From assembly GCF_009192765.1 (NCBI RefSeq), contig NZ_VOHQ01000003.1, positions 186,001 through 250,000 on the forward strand: a stretch of DNA of 64,000 nucleotides, read 5' to 3'. Below, piece after piece: positions 37,129 to 46,400 of the stretch. The notes beneath the pieces were generated by a model. The model did no database searches and was not told where the DNA came from. It saw only the letters and a program-made list of their open reading frames with translations. The position numbers were made by a program, and so were the translations under genes. The stretch's first letter is position 1; every line of letters starts with the position of its first letter. This DNA comes from Agriterribacter humi. Lineage in GTDB: Bacteria; Bacteroidota; Bacteroidia; Chitinophagales; Chitinophagaceae.

Positions 37129-37758
37129 TTATCTTTTCTTATCATATTTCCACCACATTGCAGCGCCATATACAATATGCAATATGCCAAATCCAAGGGT
37201 CCAGAAAACTAAACTAAGTTCAGGAAACCAGCAACTGGTCAATCCCAATACGATTTGTGCATATCCTAGATACCTAACCTCTCCCAGGGTATACTTACTG
37301 GCATTTACAAGGGCTATTCCATAAAACAAAAGGCATCCCGGAGCGATCATTCCAAAATACCCCAGTTCTGTTATGCGCAGTAAAAATACCCCTCCGGCAA
37401 ATAAGGGGATGCAAAAATTCAGTATTAATCTTTTGGTGGCGGTACTCCAGACGGGAATATTGTTTTTTTTACTTTTTATGTAGGTAAACAAAAAAGCGGT
37501 TATTATGGCCGAACTTAATGTTAGCAAGGCAATAATAAAGAGTTTATATCTCATAATATTGTTAATCGTCAGGCTCCCGTAATCGTAGCTTTCCGGCTCA
37601 TTCCCAGAAATAACCTGGTGGGCAAACCAGGCGCCGGCTAAAGCGCAAATGCCTGCGGCCACACCGCTTAATCCACTCAAACTGATAAAACGGCTGCTGC
37701 GCTCCATCATTTGTTTTATATCTTTTAAGGTATGCAGTGCGGGATGTTCTTGCTCCAT
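37129..37758 (-). CDS. Membrane protein of unknown function, CreD operon
   Basis: A 209-residue inner-membrane protein with ATG at 37758 (MEQEHPALHTLKDIKQMMERSSRFISLSGLSG...). The N-terminal cytoplasmic segment is amphipathic; then six hydrophobic segments follow (for example GLSGVAAGICALAGAWFA, YKLFIIALLTLSSAIITAFLF and LVFWTLGFGILHIVYGAAMW). I know no function for this family. It is the first gene of the operon, 47 bp before the regulator gene, and has the 19-bp palindrome 6 bp in front of its ATG. It could sense membrane state for the regulator, but that is speculation. Confidence 0.75.
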   Translation of the reverse strand: MEQEHPALHTLKDIKQMMERSSRFISLSGLSGVAAGICALAGAWFAHQVISGNEPESYDYGSLTINNIMRYKLFIIALLTLSSAIITAFLFTYIKSKKNNIPVWSTATKRLILNFCIPLFAGGVFLLRITELGYFGMIAPGCLLFYGIALVNASKYTLGEVRYLGYAQIVLGLTSCWFPELSLVFWTLGFGILHIVYGAAMWWKYDKKR

Positions 37759-37764
37759 AAAAAG

Positions 37765-37783
37765 TACTTTGAAATTCAAAGTA
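37765..37783 (-). promoter_or_regulatory. Palindromic operator candidate at operon start
   Basis: TACTTTGAAATTCAAAGTA is a perfect 19-bp palindrome around a central A, ending 6 bp before the ATG of the first gene of the operon. Its inner 15 bp are identical to the palindrome before creD. Probable binding site of the operon's own winged-helix regulator. Confidence 0.78.
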
Positions 37784-38168
37784 ACTAATAAAAACTGGTA
37801 TCTGCAAACTTTTTTATAATTATTTGTTATTTGATATTATTGTCGCTGGCACCTGCGCAACGTTTTAAGCAAAAAGGCTATCAAGTTTGAAAAGTTCAGA
37901 ATGCTTATTCGTTTATACTACTCTTAAAACCAGGCAAATGATGTCTGTATGTTATCGTGAAAAGTGAGAGACTGCCTCCGTCCGACTGGTGTCATCCGGG
38001 CGGGCGACTGAACCCCGCCTGAATGATTCTTTCGGGCTGGCATTCAGACGGGGGATAAAGGTGAAAGAAGTGTTTCACTTCTCACGTTTCACATTTGACA
38101 CAGCAGGGGGCTTCTTAACGCAATTCTAAATATATAAAACTATTGTACGTTATACATTGCAGTGTGTT
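37784..38168. other. Divergent intergenic gap with a large inverted repeat
   Basis: About 385 bases without a gene. CCCCGCCTGAATG (38013-38025) and CATTCAGACGGGG (38041-38053) form a 13-bp stem with one mismatch and a 15-nt loop. Next to it GTGAAAGAAGTG and CACTTCTCAC (about 38061-38085) form a second hairpin, with wording similar to the GTGAGAGGTGAAA-type modules of the repeat gaps. The first stem has no T run and is not an obvious terminator. Confidence 0.55.
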
Positions 38169-38176
38169 TACTTTTG
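38169..38176 (+). promoter_or_regulatory. Candidate -7 box for the DUF5686 gene
   Basis: TACTTTTG matches TAnnTTTG exactly and ends 5 bases before the ATG at 38182. The transcript would start at the start codon, a leaderless arrangement. Confidence 0.5.
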
Positions 38177-38181
38177 TGCAT

Positions 38182-40677
38182 ATGGGCTGGAAAAGGCTGA
38201 TTATTAGTAGCATCGTATTTTTGTCCGTTTTTACATTCAGTGCTTCGGCGCAGGTTAAAAAGATATCCGGGCATATCCAGGATTCGCACAGTGAAGAGCG
38301 GATACCTTTTGCATCGCTTGAGTTCAAAAACACCACCATCGGCGCCCTGAGCGACTCCGCAGGCAATTTTTCCTTTACCCTTTCCCATTGGCCTTCCGAT
38401 ACACTTATGGTTACTTTTGTTGGTTTTGAAGACTATGCTTTACCTATAGATACTACGCTGGAAGAAATACAGGTGATCATTGAAATGGAGAGAGGGAAGA
38501 GCAATGCGGAAGTGATCATAAAAAGCAAGATCGGCAAAGGAATGATCATGTGGCGTAAAATCGTACAGCATAAACAATTCAATGACCGTGCAAGATTTGA
38601 TAATTTTTCCTACGAATTATACAATAAGCTTGAGGCTGATCTCAACGATGCCGCCAATAACAAGCTGATCAGGTTCCCGCTGCTGAAACCCTTTAAATCT
38701 GTTATTTATAAAAATATTGACTCAACAAGCGAAACCAAGCCCATTTTGCCACTCTATTTAACCGAATCGCTTTCGGATTATTATTATCAAAGAAGACCTC
38801 AAAAAACAAGAGAGGAATTTAAGGCCGTTAAAACCATGGGATTTAATAACCCAAGCATAAGCAAAATGCTGGGTGGCATGTATCAGAATGTAAATGTGTA
38901 TAAAAACTTTATACCGGTTTTTGATAAGGATTTTGTTAGTCCCATCAGCGATTACGGCTCTGCTTACTATTATTACCGCGTTCCTGATACACAGTATATA
39001 GGCGGAAGACGGTTCTTCCATTTTTTGTTTACACCCAAACACAAAGGCGAAAATACTTTTATAGGCGATGCATGGATAGCCGACTCATCGTATGCGGTAA
39101 TGAAAATGAATCTTCGTGTTTCGGAACTGGCCAACCTGAATTTTGTTGAAAAGCTGGATCTTGTCCAGGAATACCAGTTGATCAATGATTCCGTATGGTT
39201 TTTGTCGAAGGATAAATTTGTGGCTGACTTTATTTTTTTAGATAAAAATCGTTTGAATTTTATTGGAAGAAAAACCAGCACTTATCGCAATATATTAGTC
39301 AATGATACATCGGTAACAAACGCACTGCAAAAAAATAAGCTGAGAGAAGAAGTGGTGGTATCCGATTCGGCATCCAAACACTCCGATGCTTATTGGCAGG
39401 GCGCACGCCACGAGCAATTAACAAAAACCGAGAAAGGCATTTATAAGATGATTGATACCCTTATGGAAATGCCCAGCTTTCAACGGTTTACAGACCTGGT
39501 ATATTTTATTGGCACAGGGTATAAAAATGTAGGAAATTATGAAATTGGCCCGTGGTATAACTGGGTTACGGCCAATGCTTATGAAGGTTTGAGGTTACGG
39601 TTTGATTTGGGAACCAATACAGGATTTAATAAAAAAATTTATCTCACTGGTTACCTGGCCTATGGTTTTGCTGATCAAAAATGGAAAGGCAGGTTCCAGA
39701 GTTTATACCTGTTTAACAAGTCGCCGCGCTCCACATTAATGGCCTCTTTCATTAATGATATTGATAACGGACAGGTTTATTACGATGAGGTGGGAAGCGA
39801 TAATTTATTTGCCATTGCCTTAAGAAAGCCCAATGTGCCGCTCAGGTATATGAAAATAGAGCAGGAAAAGCTGGAGTATTTTAAGGAATGGAACAGTGGC
39901 TTTTCGGTTACACTAAATGGAATGCGCAGGCGGTCTAGCCCATTGTCCAATCTTCCTTTAAAAGATAGTTTTCCTACAGCAAATGGCGGCGAGTCTCTAA
40001 ATAGCTTTGAAATGGGGATTAAACTGAGATTTGCTTACTTAGAGAAATTTTTAGACGGCAATTTTTACCGGATCAGTATTGGCAGTGATTACCCGATTGT
40101 GGAAGCGCATTATTCAAAAGGCATATCCGGAGTATTGGGCAGCAGCTATAATTATCACAAATTGGGTGGTAGTGTTTCAGACTACAAAAAAATATCACCA
40201 TTCGGTAGTATTTATTACAATGCGTATGCAGGTAAAGTATTCGGTACTCTGCCCTATACCCTGCTTGAAATTCCCCCCGGAAATAATTTATGGTATTACA
40301 ATAAATACGCTTTCAACATGATGACCCGGTATGAGTATTTAACAGACTGGTATGCGGGTATAAACGTAGAACACAATATTGGTAATGGTTTATTTCGTTT
40401 TATTCCTTTAACAAGGATGTTGAAGTTCAGGCAGTTTTGGAGCGCTAAAGTGTTGTGGGGTGATATAAGCCAGGCCAATAAAGAATATAATTTTGACAAT
40501 GTGGAGAATGGATTTAAAAGTCTTGAAGGCAAACCCTATATGGAAATCGGAACAGGGGTTGATAATATTTTTAAGATATTCCGGCTTGATTTTATCTGGA
40601 AAGTATTGCCCCGTCCTTTGCCTGAAAAAACATTCGATCGCTTTGGCATATTTGGGAGTTTCAGGGTAGTATTTTAG
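38182..40677 (+). CDS. DUF5686 outer-membrane protein with carboxypeptidase-like N-domain
   Basis: An 831-residue protein with a signal peptide (MGWKRLIISSIVFLSVFTFSASAQ); the ATG at 38182 starts it exactly. A CarboxypepD_reg-like domain (about 26-110: KISGHIQDSHSEERIPFASLEF, TTIGALSDSAGNFSF, MVTFVGFEDY) is followed by the large DUF5686 region, a predicted outer-membrane barrel rich in Tyr and Trp that ends FGIFGSFRVVF with a terminal Phe. Such proteins resemble TonB-dependent receptors in their N-domain but lack the plug. Function unknown. The gene is transcribed away from the CreD operon. Confidence 0.85.
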   Translation: MGWKRLIISSIVFLSVFTFSASAQVKKISGHIQDSHSEERIPFASLEFKNTTIGALSDSAGNFSFTLSHWPSDTLMVTFVGFEDYALPIDTTLEEIQVIIEMERGKSNAEVIIKSKIGKGMIMWRKIVQHKQFNDRARFDNFSYELYNKLEADLNDAANNKLIRFPLLKPFKSVIYKNIDSTSETKPILPLYLTESLSDYYYQRRPQKTREEFKAVKTMGFNNPSISKMLGGMYQNVNVYKNFIPVFDKDFVSPISDYGSAYYYYRVPDTQYIGGRRFFHFLFTPKHKGENTFIGDAWIADSSYAVMKMNLRVSELANLNFVEKLDLVQEYQLINDSVWFLSKDKFVADFIFLDKNRLNFIGRKTSTYRNILVNDTSVTNALQKNKLREEVVVSDSASKHSDAYWQGARHEQLTKTEKGIYKMIDTLMEMPSFQRFTDLVYFIGTGYKNVGNYEIGPWYNWVTANAYEGLRLRFDLGTNTGFNKKIYLTGYLAYGFADQKWKGRFQSLYLFNKSPRSTLMASFINDIDNGQVYYDEVGSDNLFAIALRKPNVPLRYMKIEQEKLEYFKEWNSGFSVTLNGMRRRSSPLSNLPLKDSFPTANGGESLNSFEMGIKLRFAYLEKFLDGNFYRISIGSDYPIVEAHYSKGISGVLGSSYNYHKLGGSVSDYKKISPFGSIYYNAYAGKVFGTLPYTLLEIPPGNNLWYYNKYAFNMMTRYEYLTDWYAGINVEHNIGNGLFRFIPLTRMLKFRQFWSAKVLWGDISQANKEYNFDNVENGFKSLEGKPYMEIGTGVDNIFKIFRLDFIWKVLPRPLPEKTFDRFGIFGSFRVVF

Positions 40678-40728
40678 AAAAGTTTATGGTTTGTGGCTTA
40701 TAGCTTGTAACAGAGCGGATTTGAAATT

Positions 40729-40842
40729 TTTGAGATTGATTCGGGTTGCAGGTTCCAGGTCTCAGGTTCCAGGTGTAGGTATCAGAATAACTACTAACGA
40801 TAGAATAAATACTCCTTTCGCTTCTCTCTTTTCACCTCTCAC
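40729..40842. repeat. Intergenic modular repeat region, copy F
   Basis: The gap before the MazG gene holds the clearest copy of the modular repeat: 40729-40759 (with GGTTCCAGGT repeated at the end), 40785-40803 (GAATAACTACTAACGATAG) and 40821-40842. Each module matches copy B and/or copy D at near identity. The reading frame of the MazG gene stays open through this region but the composition is not protein-like, which argues against a longer protein. Confidence 0.75.
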
Positions 40843-40884
40843 TTTCACCTGGAGTTCCGTTCCGAACGCTTGGTTCTTGTCTTC

Positions 40885-40927
40885 GAATTTCGAAATTCAG
40901 GCTTCGGATTTACATTCAATATCTTTG
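40885..40927 (+). promoter_or_regulatory. Palindrome and -7 box before the MazG gene
   Basis: GAATTTCGAAATTC (40885-40898) is a perfect palindrome. TATCTTTG at 40920-40927 matches TAnnTTTG and ends 18 bases before the ATG at 40946. The palindrome would lie around the -33 region, where a regulator could bind; which one is unknown. Confidence 0.4.
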
Positions 40928-40945
40928 TTCTTTAATAAATCCTTT

Positions 40946-41284
40946 ATGGAAATAACATTACAGCAGGCCCAGCAACAGGTAGACGACTGGATAAAAACAA
41001 CAGGCGTACGCTATTTTGGCGAGCTCACCAACCTGGGGATATTAATGGAAGAAGTAGGAGAACTGTCGCGGTTGATGGTTCGCTTATACGGAGAGCAGTC
41101 GTTTAAAGAAAGCGATAAAGGAAAGGATTTGTCTGATGAGATGGCAGATGTATTATGGGTATTGCTCTGCCTGGCCAATCAAACCGGGGTTGACCTAACC
41201 ACTGCCCTGCAAAAGAATTTTGAAAAGAAAAACATACGCGATGCCCAAAGGCATAAACTAAATGATAAGCTGAAGGATAGCTGA
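40946..41284 (+). CDS. MazG-like nucleotide pyrophosphohydrolase
   Basis: A 112-residue all-alpha NTP pyrophosphatase with ATG at 40946 (MEITLQQAQQQVDDWIKTTG). The metal-binding EExxE motif is seen in LMEEVGELSR and the second acidic motif in LSDEMADVLWVLLCLANQ, the ExxD arrangement of the single-domain MazG group. It probably hydrolyses non-canonical or excess NTPs to NMP and pyrophosphate as house-cleaning. The frame extends upstream to 40691 through repeat DNA, but the family start is at 40946. It stands alone. Confidence 0.92.
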   Translation: MEITLQQAQQQVDDWIKTTGVRYFGELTNLGILMEEVGELSRLMVRLYGEQSFKESDKGKDLSDEMADVLWVLLCLANQTGVDLTTALQKNFEKKNIRDAQRHKLNDKLKDS

Positions 41285-41443
41285 TTCTTTTCTTGAATCT
41301 CCAGCGATCCTAATACATATATACAGTTTTTTGTGCGGTTAAGAATCAGTGTTCAATTGGCTGCTGTGCAGCATATACAGTAACTATATTGTCATTTAGT
41401 TATAATTTTCTATTGTTGTGTGCCCATTGAGGCGATTGCTTTT

Positions 41444-42049
41444 ATGGAAAGCGGAAATGATATTACAAATGCATCTGTGCAGTTAATGCAACAGATTGCT
41501 GCCGGAAATGAGCAGTCGTTCAGGCAATTGTACAACTTTTATTATAAGAAGCTGTTCTATTTTGCTTTTGCGATTGTAAAAATCAAAGAAGCCGCGGAAG
41601 AAATTGTGGAAGATGTTTTTATTAAAATATGGAGCATAAGGCAAAGCCTTGCCGGCATACATAATATTAAAGTGTATTTGTACACTGCAACAAAAAACAC
41701 ATCGCTCAACTTCCTGGCTAAAAAAGCAAAAGAAAATCTTACACAGCCTTTTGATTGTATTAATATTGACCTGGCAGAAATCAACTCTCCTGAAGCATTG
41801 ATGATCACAGCAGAACTTCACAAAAAAATTCAGCATGCCATTGATGAACTTCCTCCCCGTTGTAAAATTATATTTAAGCTGGTACGGGAAGACAAGCTGA
41901 AGTATAAAGAAGTGGCTGAAATACTTAATATTTCAGTAAATACAATTGACGCGCAGATGGCCATTGCGATAAAAAAAATAATGTCCGGACTTCGTTCAGA
42001 GATTGATTATCCCCTCATTCGCGCCAAAGGATTAAAACCCAAAGAGTAG
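41444..42049 (+). CDS. ECF-family sigma factor of the GH30 utilisation locus
   Basis: A 201-residue sigma factor with ATG at 41444. Region 2 (SFRQLYNFYYKKLFYFAFAIV, EEIVEDVFIKIW) and region 4 (LPPRCKIIFKLVREDKLKYKEVAEILNISVNTIDAQMAIAIKKI) fit the FecI-like group typical of Bacteroidota. A fecR gene follows 101 bp downstream, then susC with an STN domain, so this factor should be released when the receptor meets its glycan and then activate susC/susD/GH30 transcription. Confidence 0.94.
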   Translation: MESGNDITNASVQLMQQIAAGNEQSFRQLYNFYYKKLFYFAFAIVKIKEAAEEIVEDVFIKIWSIRQSLAGIHNIKVYLYTATKNTSLNFLAKKAKENLTQPFDCINIDLAEINSPEALMITAELHKKIQHAIDELPPRCKIIFKLVREDKLKYKEVAEILNISVNTIDAQMAIAIKKIMSGLRSEIDYPLIRAKGLKPKE

Positions 42050-42150
42050 CTTCATCACTATAACGCTTTACCTGCGCTTTCAGAAAATTTATTTTTTCTT
42101 TTAGTAGATGTGTTTTATTTACCTGTCTTATTAATCACAGACCATACCTC

Positions 42151-43296
42151 ATGCAGCAGGATAGCCGGTTATACCTATTAGTGGCCCGTAAATTGGCGGG
42201 GGAAGCAACAGAGGAGGAACTGCGCGACTTGCAGGGGCTTCTGGGGGAGCATTTTGATAATGAATATATATATGAAATGCTTTCTGCTTACTGGAAACAG
42301 GAACCCGATGCTTTGTCACCGGATGACGATAATTCACAGGAAGTTTTTAATCGTATTATCAGTTCTGCTGTTCATGCACCCGAGCATTTACCAGAACCGG
42401 AAATACAGCATGAATATGCTTACGACAACTTATTTATTCCGTTGCGCCGCAAGCCATGGAAAAAATGGATGTATGCTGCCGCTATAATAGCGGCAGGAGG
42501 CGCATTATGGATATATGCGTTCTCAGCGAAGCCAACCAACAACCATCATCTTCAGGGAAAGCAAACAAATGAAGTGATAGCTGAAAAGGGCAGCAGGTCA
42601 ACCATAATAATTCTGCCAGACGGATCAAAAGTATGGCTGAATGCCGATAGCAGGCTTACTTACCATAACACCTTTAACAGCCGTATAAGAGAAGTTGAAT
42701 TGGAAGGGGAAGCATTTTTTGATGTGGTAAAAGATAGCGGTCGTCCGTTTATAGTGCATACCTCCGGCATTGACGTTAAAGTATTAGGCACATCCTTCAA
42801 TGTAAAATCCTATCCCGGAGATGCTACAATTGAAGCAACACTGATCAGGGGTATGGTTGAAATAGCACAAAAAAATGATCCTTCGGCGCCTAAAATTATT
42901 CTTCGTCCTCATGAAAAACTGGTATTTAATAAAGAAATAAATAGCCGTACGCAGCCTGCGGTTGCCAGTACCACAGCTAAAAAGAAAACATATACAACAG
43001 AGCGGAACATCGCAGTGGCGTCATTGCCTGGAAATAAGGCCGACAGCCTGATGTCTGAAACTTCATGGAGGTATAATAAACTCATTTTTGAAGGAGACAG
43101 TTTCAGGCAATTGGCCGATAAAATGGAAAGATGGTATGATGTGAAGATCAATATCCGGGGTGAAAAATTACTGCATTACCGGTTTAAGGGCATTTTTGAG
43201 AATGAAACGATACAACAGGCTTTGCTGGCTTTGCAACTCACCAATAATTTTCAATATAAAATCAACGGGAATGAAATAGAAATATTCAAAAAGTAA
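42151..43296 (+). CDS. FecR-family anti-sigma factor
   Basis: A 381-residue single-pass membrane protein. The N-terminal cytoplasmic part (LVARKLAGEATEEELRDLQGLL) binds the sigma factor; a helix at about 108-126 (WMYAAAIIAAGGALWIYAF) crosses the membrane. The periplasmic FecR domain is marked by VIAEKGSRSTIIILPDGSKVWLNADS, EVELEGEAFFDV and FIVHTSGIDVKVLGTSFNV, and the C-terminal DUF4974 domain by WRYNKLIFEGDSFRQLADKMERWYDVKI. It transmits the signal from the STN domain of the SusC receptor encoded next to the sigma factor. A hairpin lies in the gap to susC. Confidence 0.96.
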   Translation: MQQDSRLYLLVARKLAGEATEEELRDLQGLLGEHFDNEYIYEMLSAYWKQEPDALSPDDDNSQEVFNRIISSAVHAPEHLPEPEIQHEYAYDNLFIPLRRKPWKKWMYAAAIIAAGGALWIYAFSAKPTNNHHLQGKQTNEVIAEKGSRSTIIILPDGSKVWLNADSRLTYHNTFNSRIREVELEGEAFFDVVKDSGRPFIVHTSGIDVKVLGTSFNVKSYPGDATIEATLIRGMVEIAQKNDPSAPKIILRPHEKLVFNKEINSRTQPAVASTTAKKKTYTTERNIAVASLPGNKADSLMSETSWRYNKLIFEGDSFRQLADKMERWYDVKINIRGEKLLHYRFKGIFENETIQQALLALQLTNNFQYKINGNEIEIFKK

Positions 43297-43312
43297 TTTT
43301 TTAAAACGAAGA

Positions 43313-43338
43313 GCGGGAAATGCACGAACATTCCCCGC
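43313..43338 (+). terminator. Hairpin between fecR and susC, possible partial terminator
   Basis: GCGGGAAATG (43313-43322) and CATTCCCCGC (43329-43338) form a 10-bp stem with one mismatch and a 6-nt loop. No T run follows, so it may be a weak terminator, RNA-stabilising or processing structure separating regulator and receptor mRNAs. Confidence 0.4.
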
Positions 43339-43415
43339 CCGGGTAATACAGGAACGCTTATACGCACTGGCATGTGGTAAGGTTTCCTATTTTATTAACC
43401 TTAAAGCATAAATGT

Positions 43416-46400
43416 ATGAAAAAAAACAGGGCTCCGCGAAGCTATGCAACTGTTCCTTCCCTTATTAAATTGCTGATAGTTATGAAACTGTCTTTTTTGA
43501 TGATCATACTTAGTTTTAGCCATTTGCAGGCCAAAGTGTATAGTCAGGGAAATATTACCCTTACACTTCAAAAAACAGCGATTGCCAAAGTTATTCACAA
43601 AATTGAAAAAGAGGGGCAGTTCAGATTTTTATATAATTATGATCTGACGGACCTGAAGAAAAAAATTGACATTAAGGTGGTTAATGCCTCGCTTGATGAA
43701 ACATTGGCAACACTATTTTCCAATACAGATCTCACTTATAAACTATTGGATAATAACCTGGTGGTGGTATTATCGGCCACCATGCAAAACCAGCCTGTAC
43801 GCATCACCGGTAGAGTAAACGGAGCCAATAGTGAGCCCCTGGCAGGAGTTACAGTGCAGATTAAAAATACTACCACCGGAACGGCTACGGATAACAATGG
43901 CAGCTATTCCATTACTGCCGAAGAAAATGCCGTATTGATATTCTCGTATATAGGATATAACGATTTGGAAATGGAAGTAAAGGGCAGGAATGTAATAGAT
44001 GTACAATTAACGCCATCGGAAAAACAATTAGACCAGATTATAGTGGTAGGATATGGAAGCCAGAGTAAAAAGAATATAACAGGAGCCGTTTCTACTGTTT
44101 CTGCTAAAGACATTGCTGACCGTCCGATTATTAATGCCGCTCAGGCCATACAGGGTAAAGCCGCAGGTGTGCAGGTGGTGCAGCCTTCGGGCAAGCCGGG
44201 TGTTGGGATGACCGTTCGCATACGTGGCGCCAATTCTATCAGTGCGGGAAACGATCCGCTGTATGTAGTAGATGGTGTGCCTACTACAGACATCAGTTCT
44301 ATCAATCCCACCGATATTGAAACCATGTCTATTTTAAAAGATGCTTCTTCGGCTGCTATATATGGCGCAAGGGCAGCCAATGGTGTAGTATTGATTACCA
44401 CAAAAAAAGGAAGTGGTAAAAAAATGAAACTGGGATTGAATGCCTATGTGGGGTTTTCCAAACCTACGCATACATTGGATGTATTAAACGGAAAACAATA
44501 CCAGGCATTAATCAATGAAGCATATAACGATAATATAATTACGGATGAGGTGGTAGCCGCAAACAATGTTAATTGGCCTGATGAGGTTTTTCGCACAGGC
44601 GTGGAACAAAATTATCAGCTATCCCTTTCAGGTGGCACGGATAAGTTCAGACAATATTTTTCTTTAGGATATATGGATCAAACCGGGATGATCAAACCGG
44701 CTTATTTTAAACGATTTACCGGGCGCGCTAATTTAACGCACAAAACAACTTCCTGGTTAACGCTTTCCACCAACCTTAGTTTTTCCAACGCAGTAAGCCG
44801 GGATGTGACGGATAATGCAAGTTCATCCCGGGGCGGTGTTGTATTATCAGCGCTTACCACGCCTTTTACTGTTCCCAAATATGCTCCTGATGGCACAATA
44901 GGCATTAATCCCAATTCGGGCTGGGAAAATCCCCTTGGCACTATTGATGGTTCTGAATCACATGCCAGGGACAATCGTTTTCTTGGAAATTTCAGTGCTG
45001 AAATAAGACTGATGCCCGGGCTAACATTCAAATCCCTTCTAGGACTGGATTATACAGACGGATATAATTATAATATCCTCGACCCGTTTCTTACCATTTA
45101 CGGCCGCCAGCAGGAAGGTACTGCCGGACGAACAAAATCAAAAGAAACGGTATGGCTAACAGAACAAACACTCACCTACACAAAGCGGTTGGGATTACAT
45201 AATTTTTCAGCGTTGGCTGGCTTTACCACGCAAACATCCCGGTACGATCCTTCAAGCATTAATACCGGCAAGTTTGGACGCGACACAGCCGCCAAGGGCA
45301 TTGATTATATTTTATCGCATTCGCGCAACAAACCCGATACCACCGGGTATGCAACAGAATGGGGATTGGTGTCGGGCATAGCGCGCATAACCTACGATTA
45401 CGATAGCCGTTATTTATTTACCGGCAATCTTCGCGCGGATGCTTCTTCAAAGTTTCCTGAAAACAACAGAACGGGTATATTCCCGTCATTCTCTGCCGGC
45501 TGGCGCATTTCTTCCGAAAGTTTTTTTGAAAACGTAAACAATGTCCAGGAGTTGAAATTGCGTGCAGGATGGGGTATGAACGGAAACCAGGAAGGCATTG
45601 GTAATTATGATTACATGAAACGGTATTATAAAAACCCGGTTACGGGCGATCTTACACTTGTTAATTTTGCTAATCCCAGCCTTACATGGGAAAAAACAAC
45701 TTCTGTAAATGTAGGACTGGATGTAACATTCTTAGATTCCCGTATTGCAGTTACAGCAGACTGGTACCAGAAAAAAACCAAAGATGTGCTGGTGCGTATG
45801 CCTATTCCCACTACTTCGGGGTTGGATTATATTTCGTTAAATGTGGGCGACATGGAGAACAAAGGATTTGAGTTCAATATTTCAACCCAAAATATAAAAG
45901 GTAAAAGCTGGAACTGGAATACCGATTTCAATATGGGCTTCAACCGGAATAAAGTGTTGAACCTCGGCGATGATCCGAATGTGCAAATACCCGCAGGAGA
46001 TATTTATCAGCGGGGCAATGCTTCTTTGGTGAAGGCCGGTTATCCTTTGGGTTCTTTTTACGGGTACGTGGCAACCGGTATTGATCCGCAAACAGGCAAT
46101 GTGATGTATGAAGACAGGGATAAAAATGAGGAGATCAATCCCGGCGACCGTACTTTTATCGGGAATGCACAACCCGACTTTATTTATGGCATGACCAATA
46201 CGGTAACTTTCAAAAACTTTGATCTTTCTGTTTTTTTCCAGGGATCACAGGGTAACCAGATATTTAATGGGGCAAGAATAGAAACGGAGGGCATGTATGA
46301 TTCCCGCAATCAAACAACCACCGTATTAAACAGGTGGAAAAATCCCGGCGATATTACAGATGTTCCCAAAGCAATTCGCAATGATGTTGCTAATACGTAT

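Noticed and set aside
40691-40945. N-terminal extension of the MazG-like protein by 85 codons
   Set aside because: The extension is made of intergenic repeat modules; the family start and a TAnnTTTG box fit the ATG at 40946.
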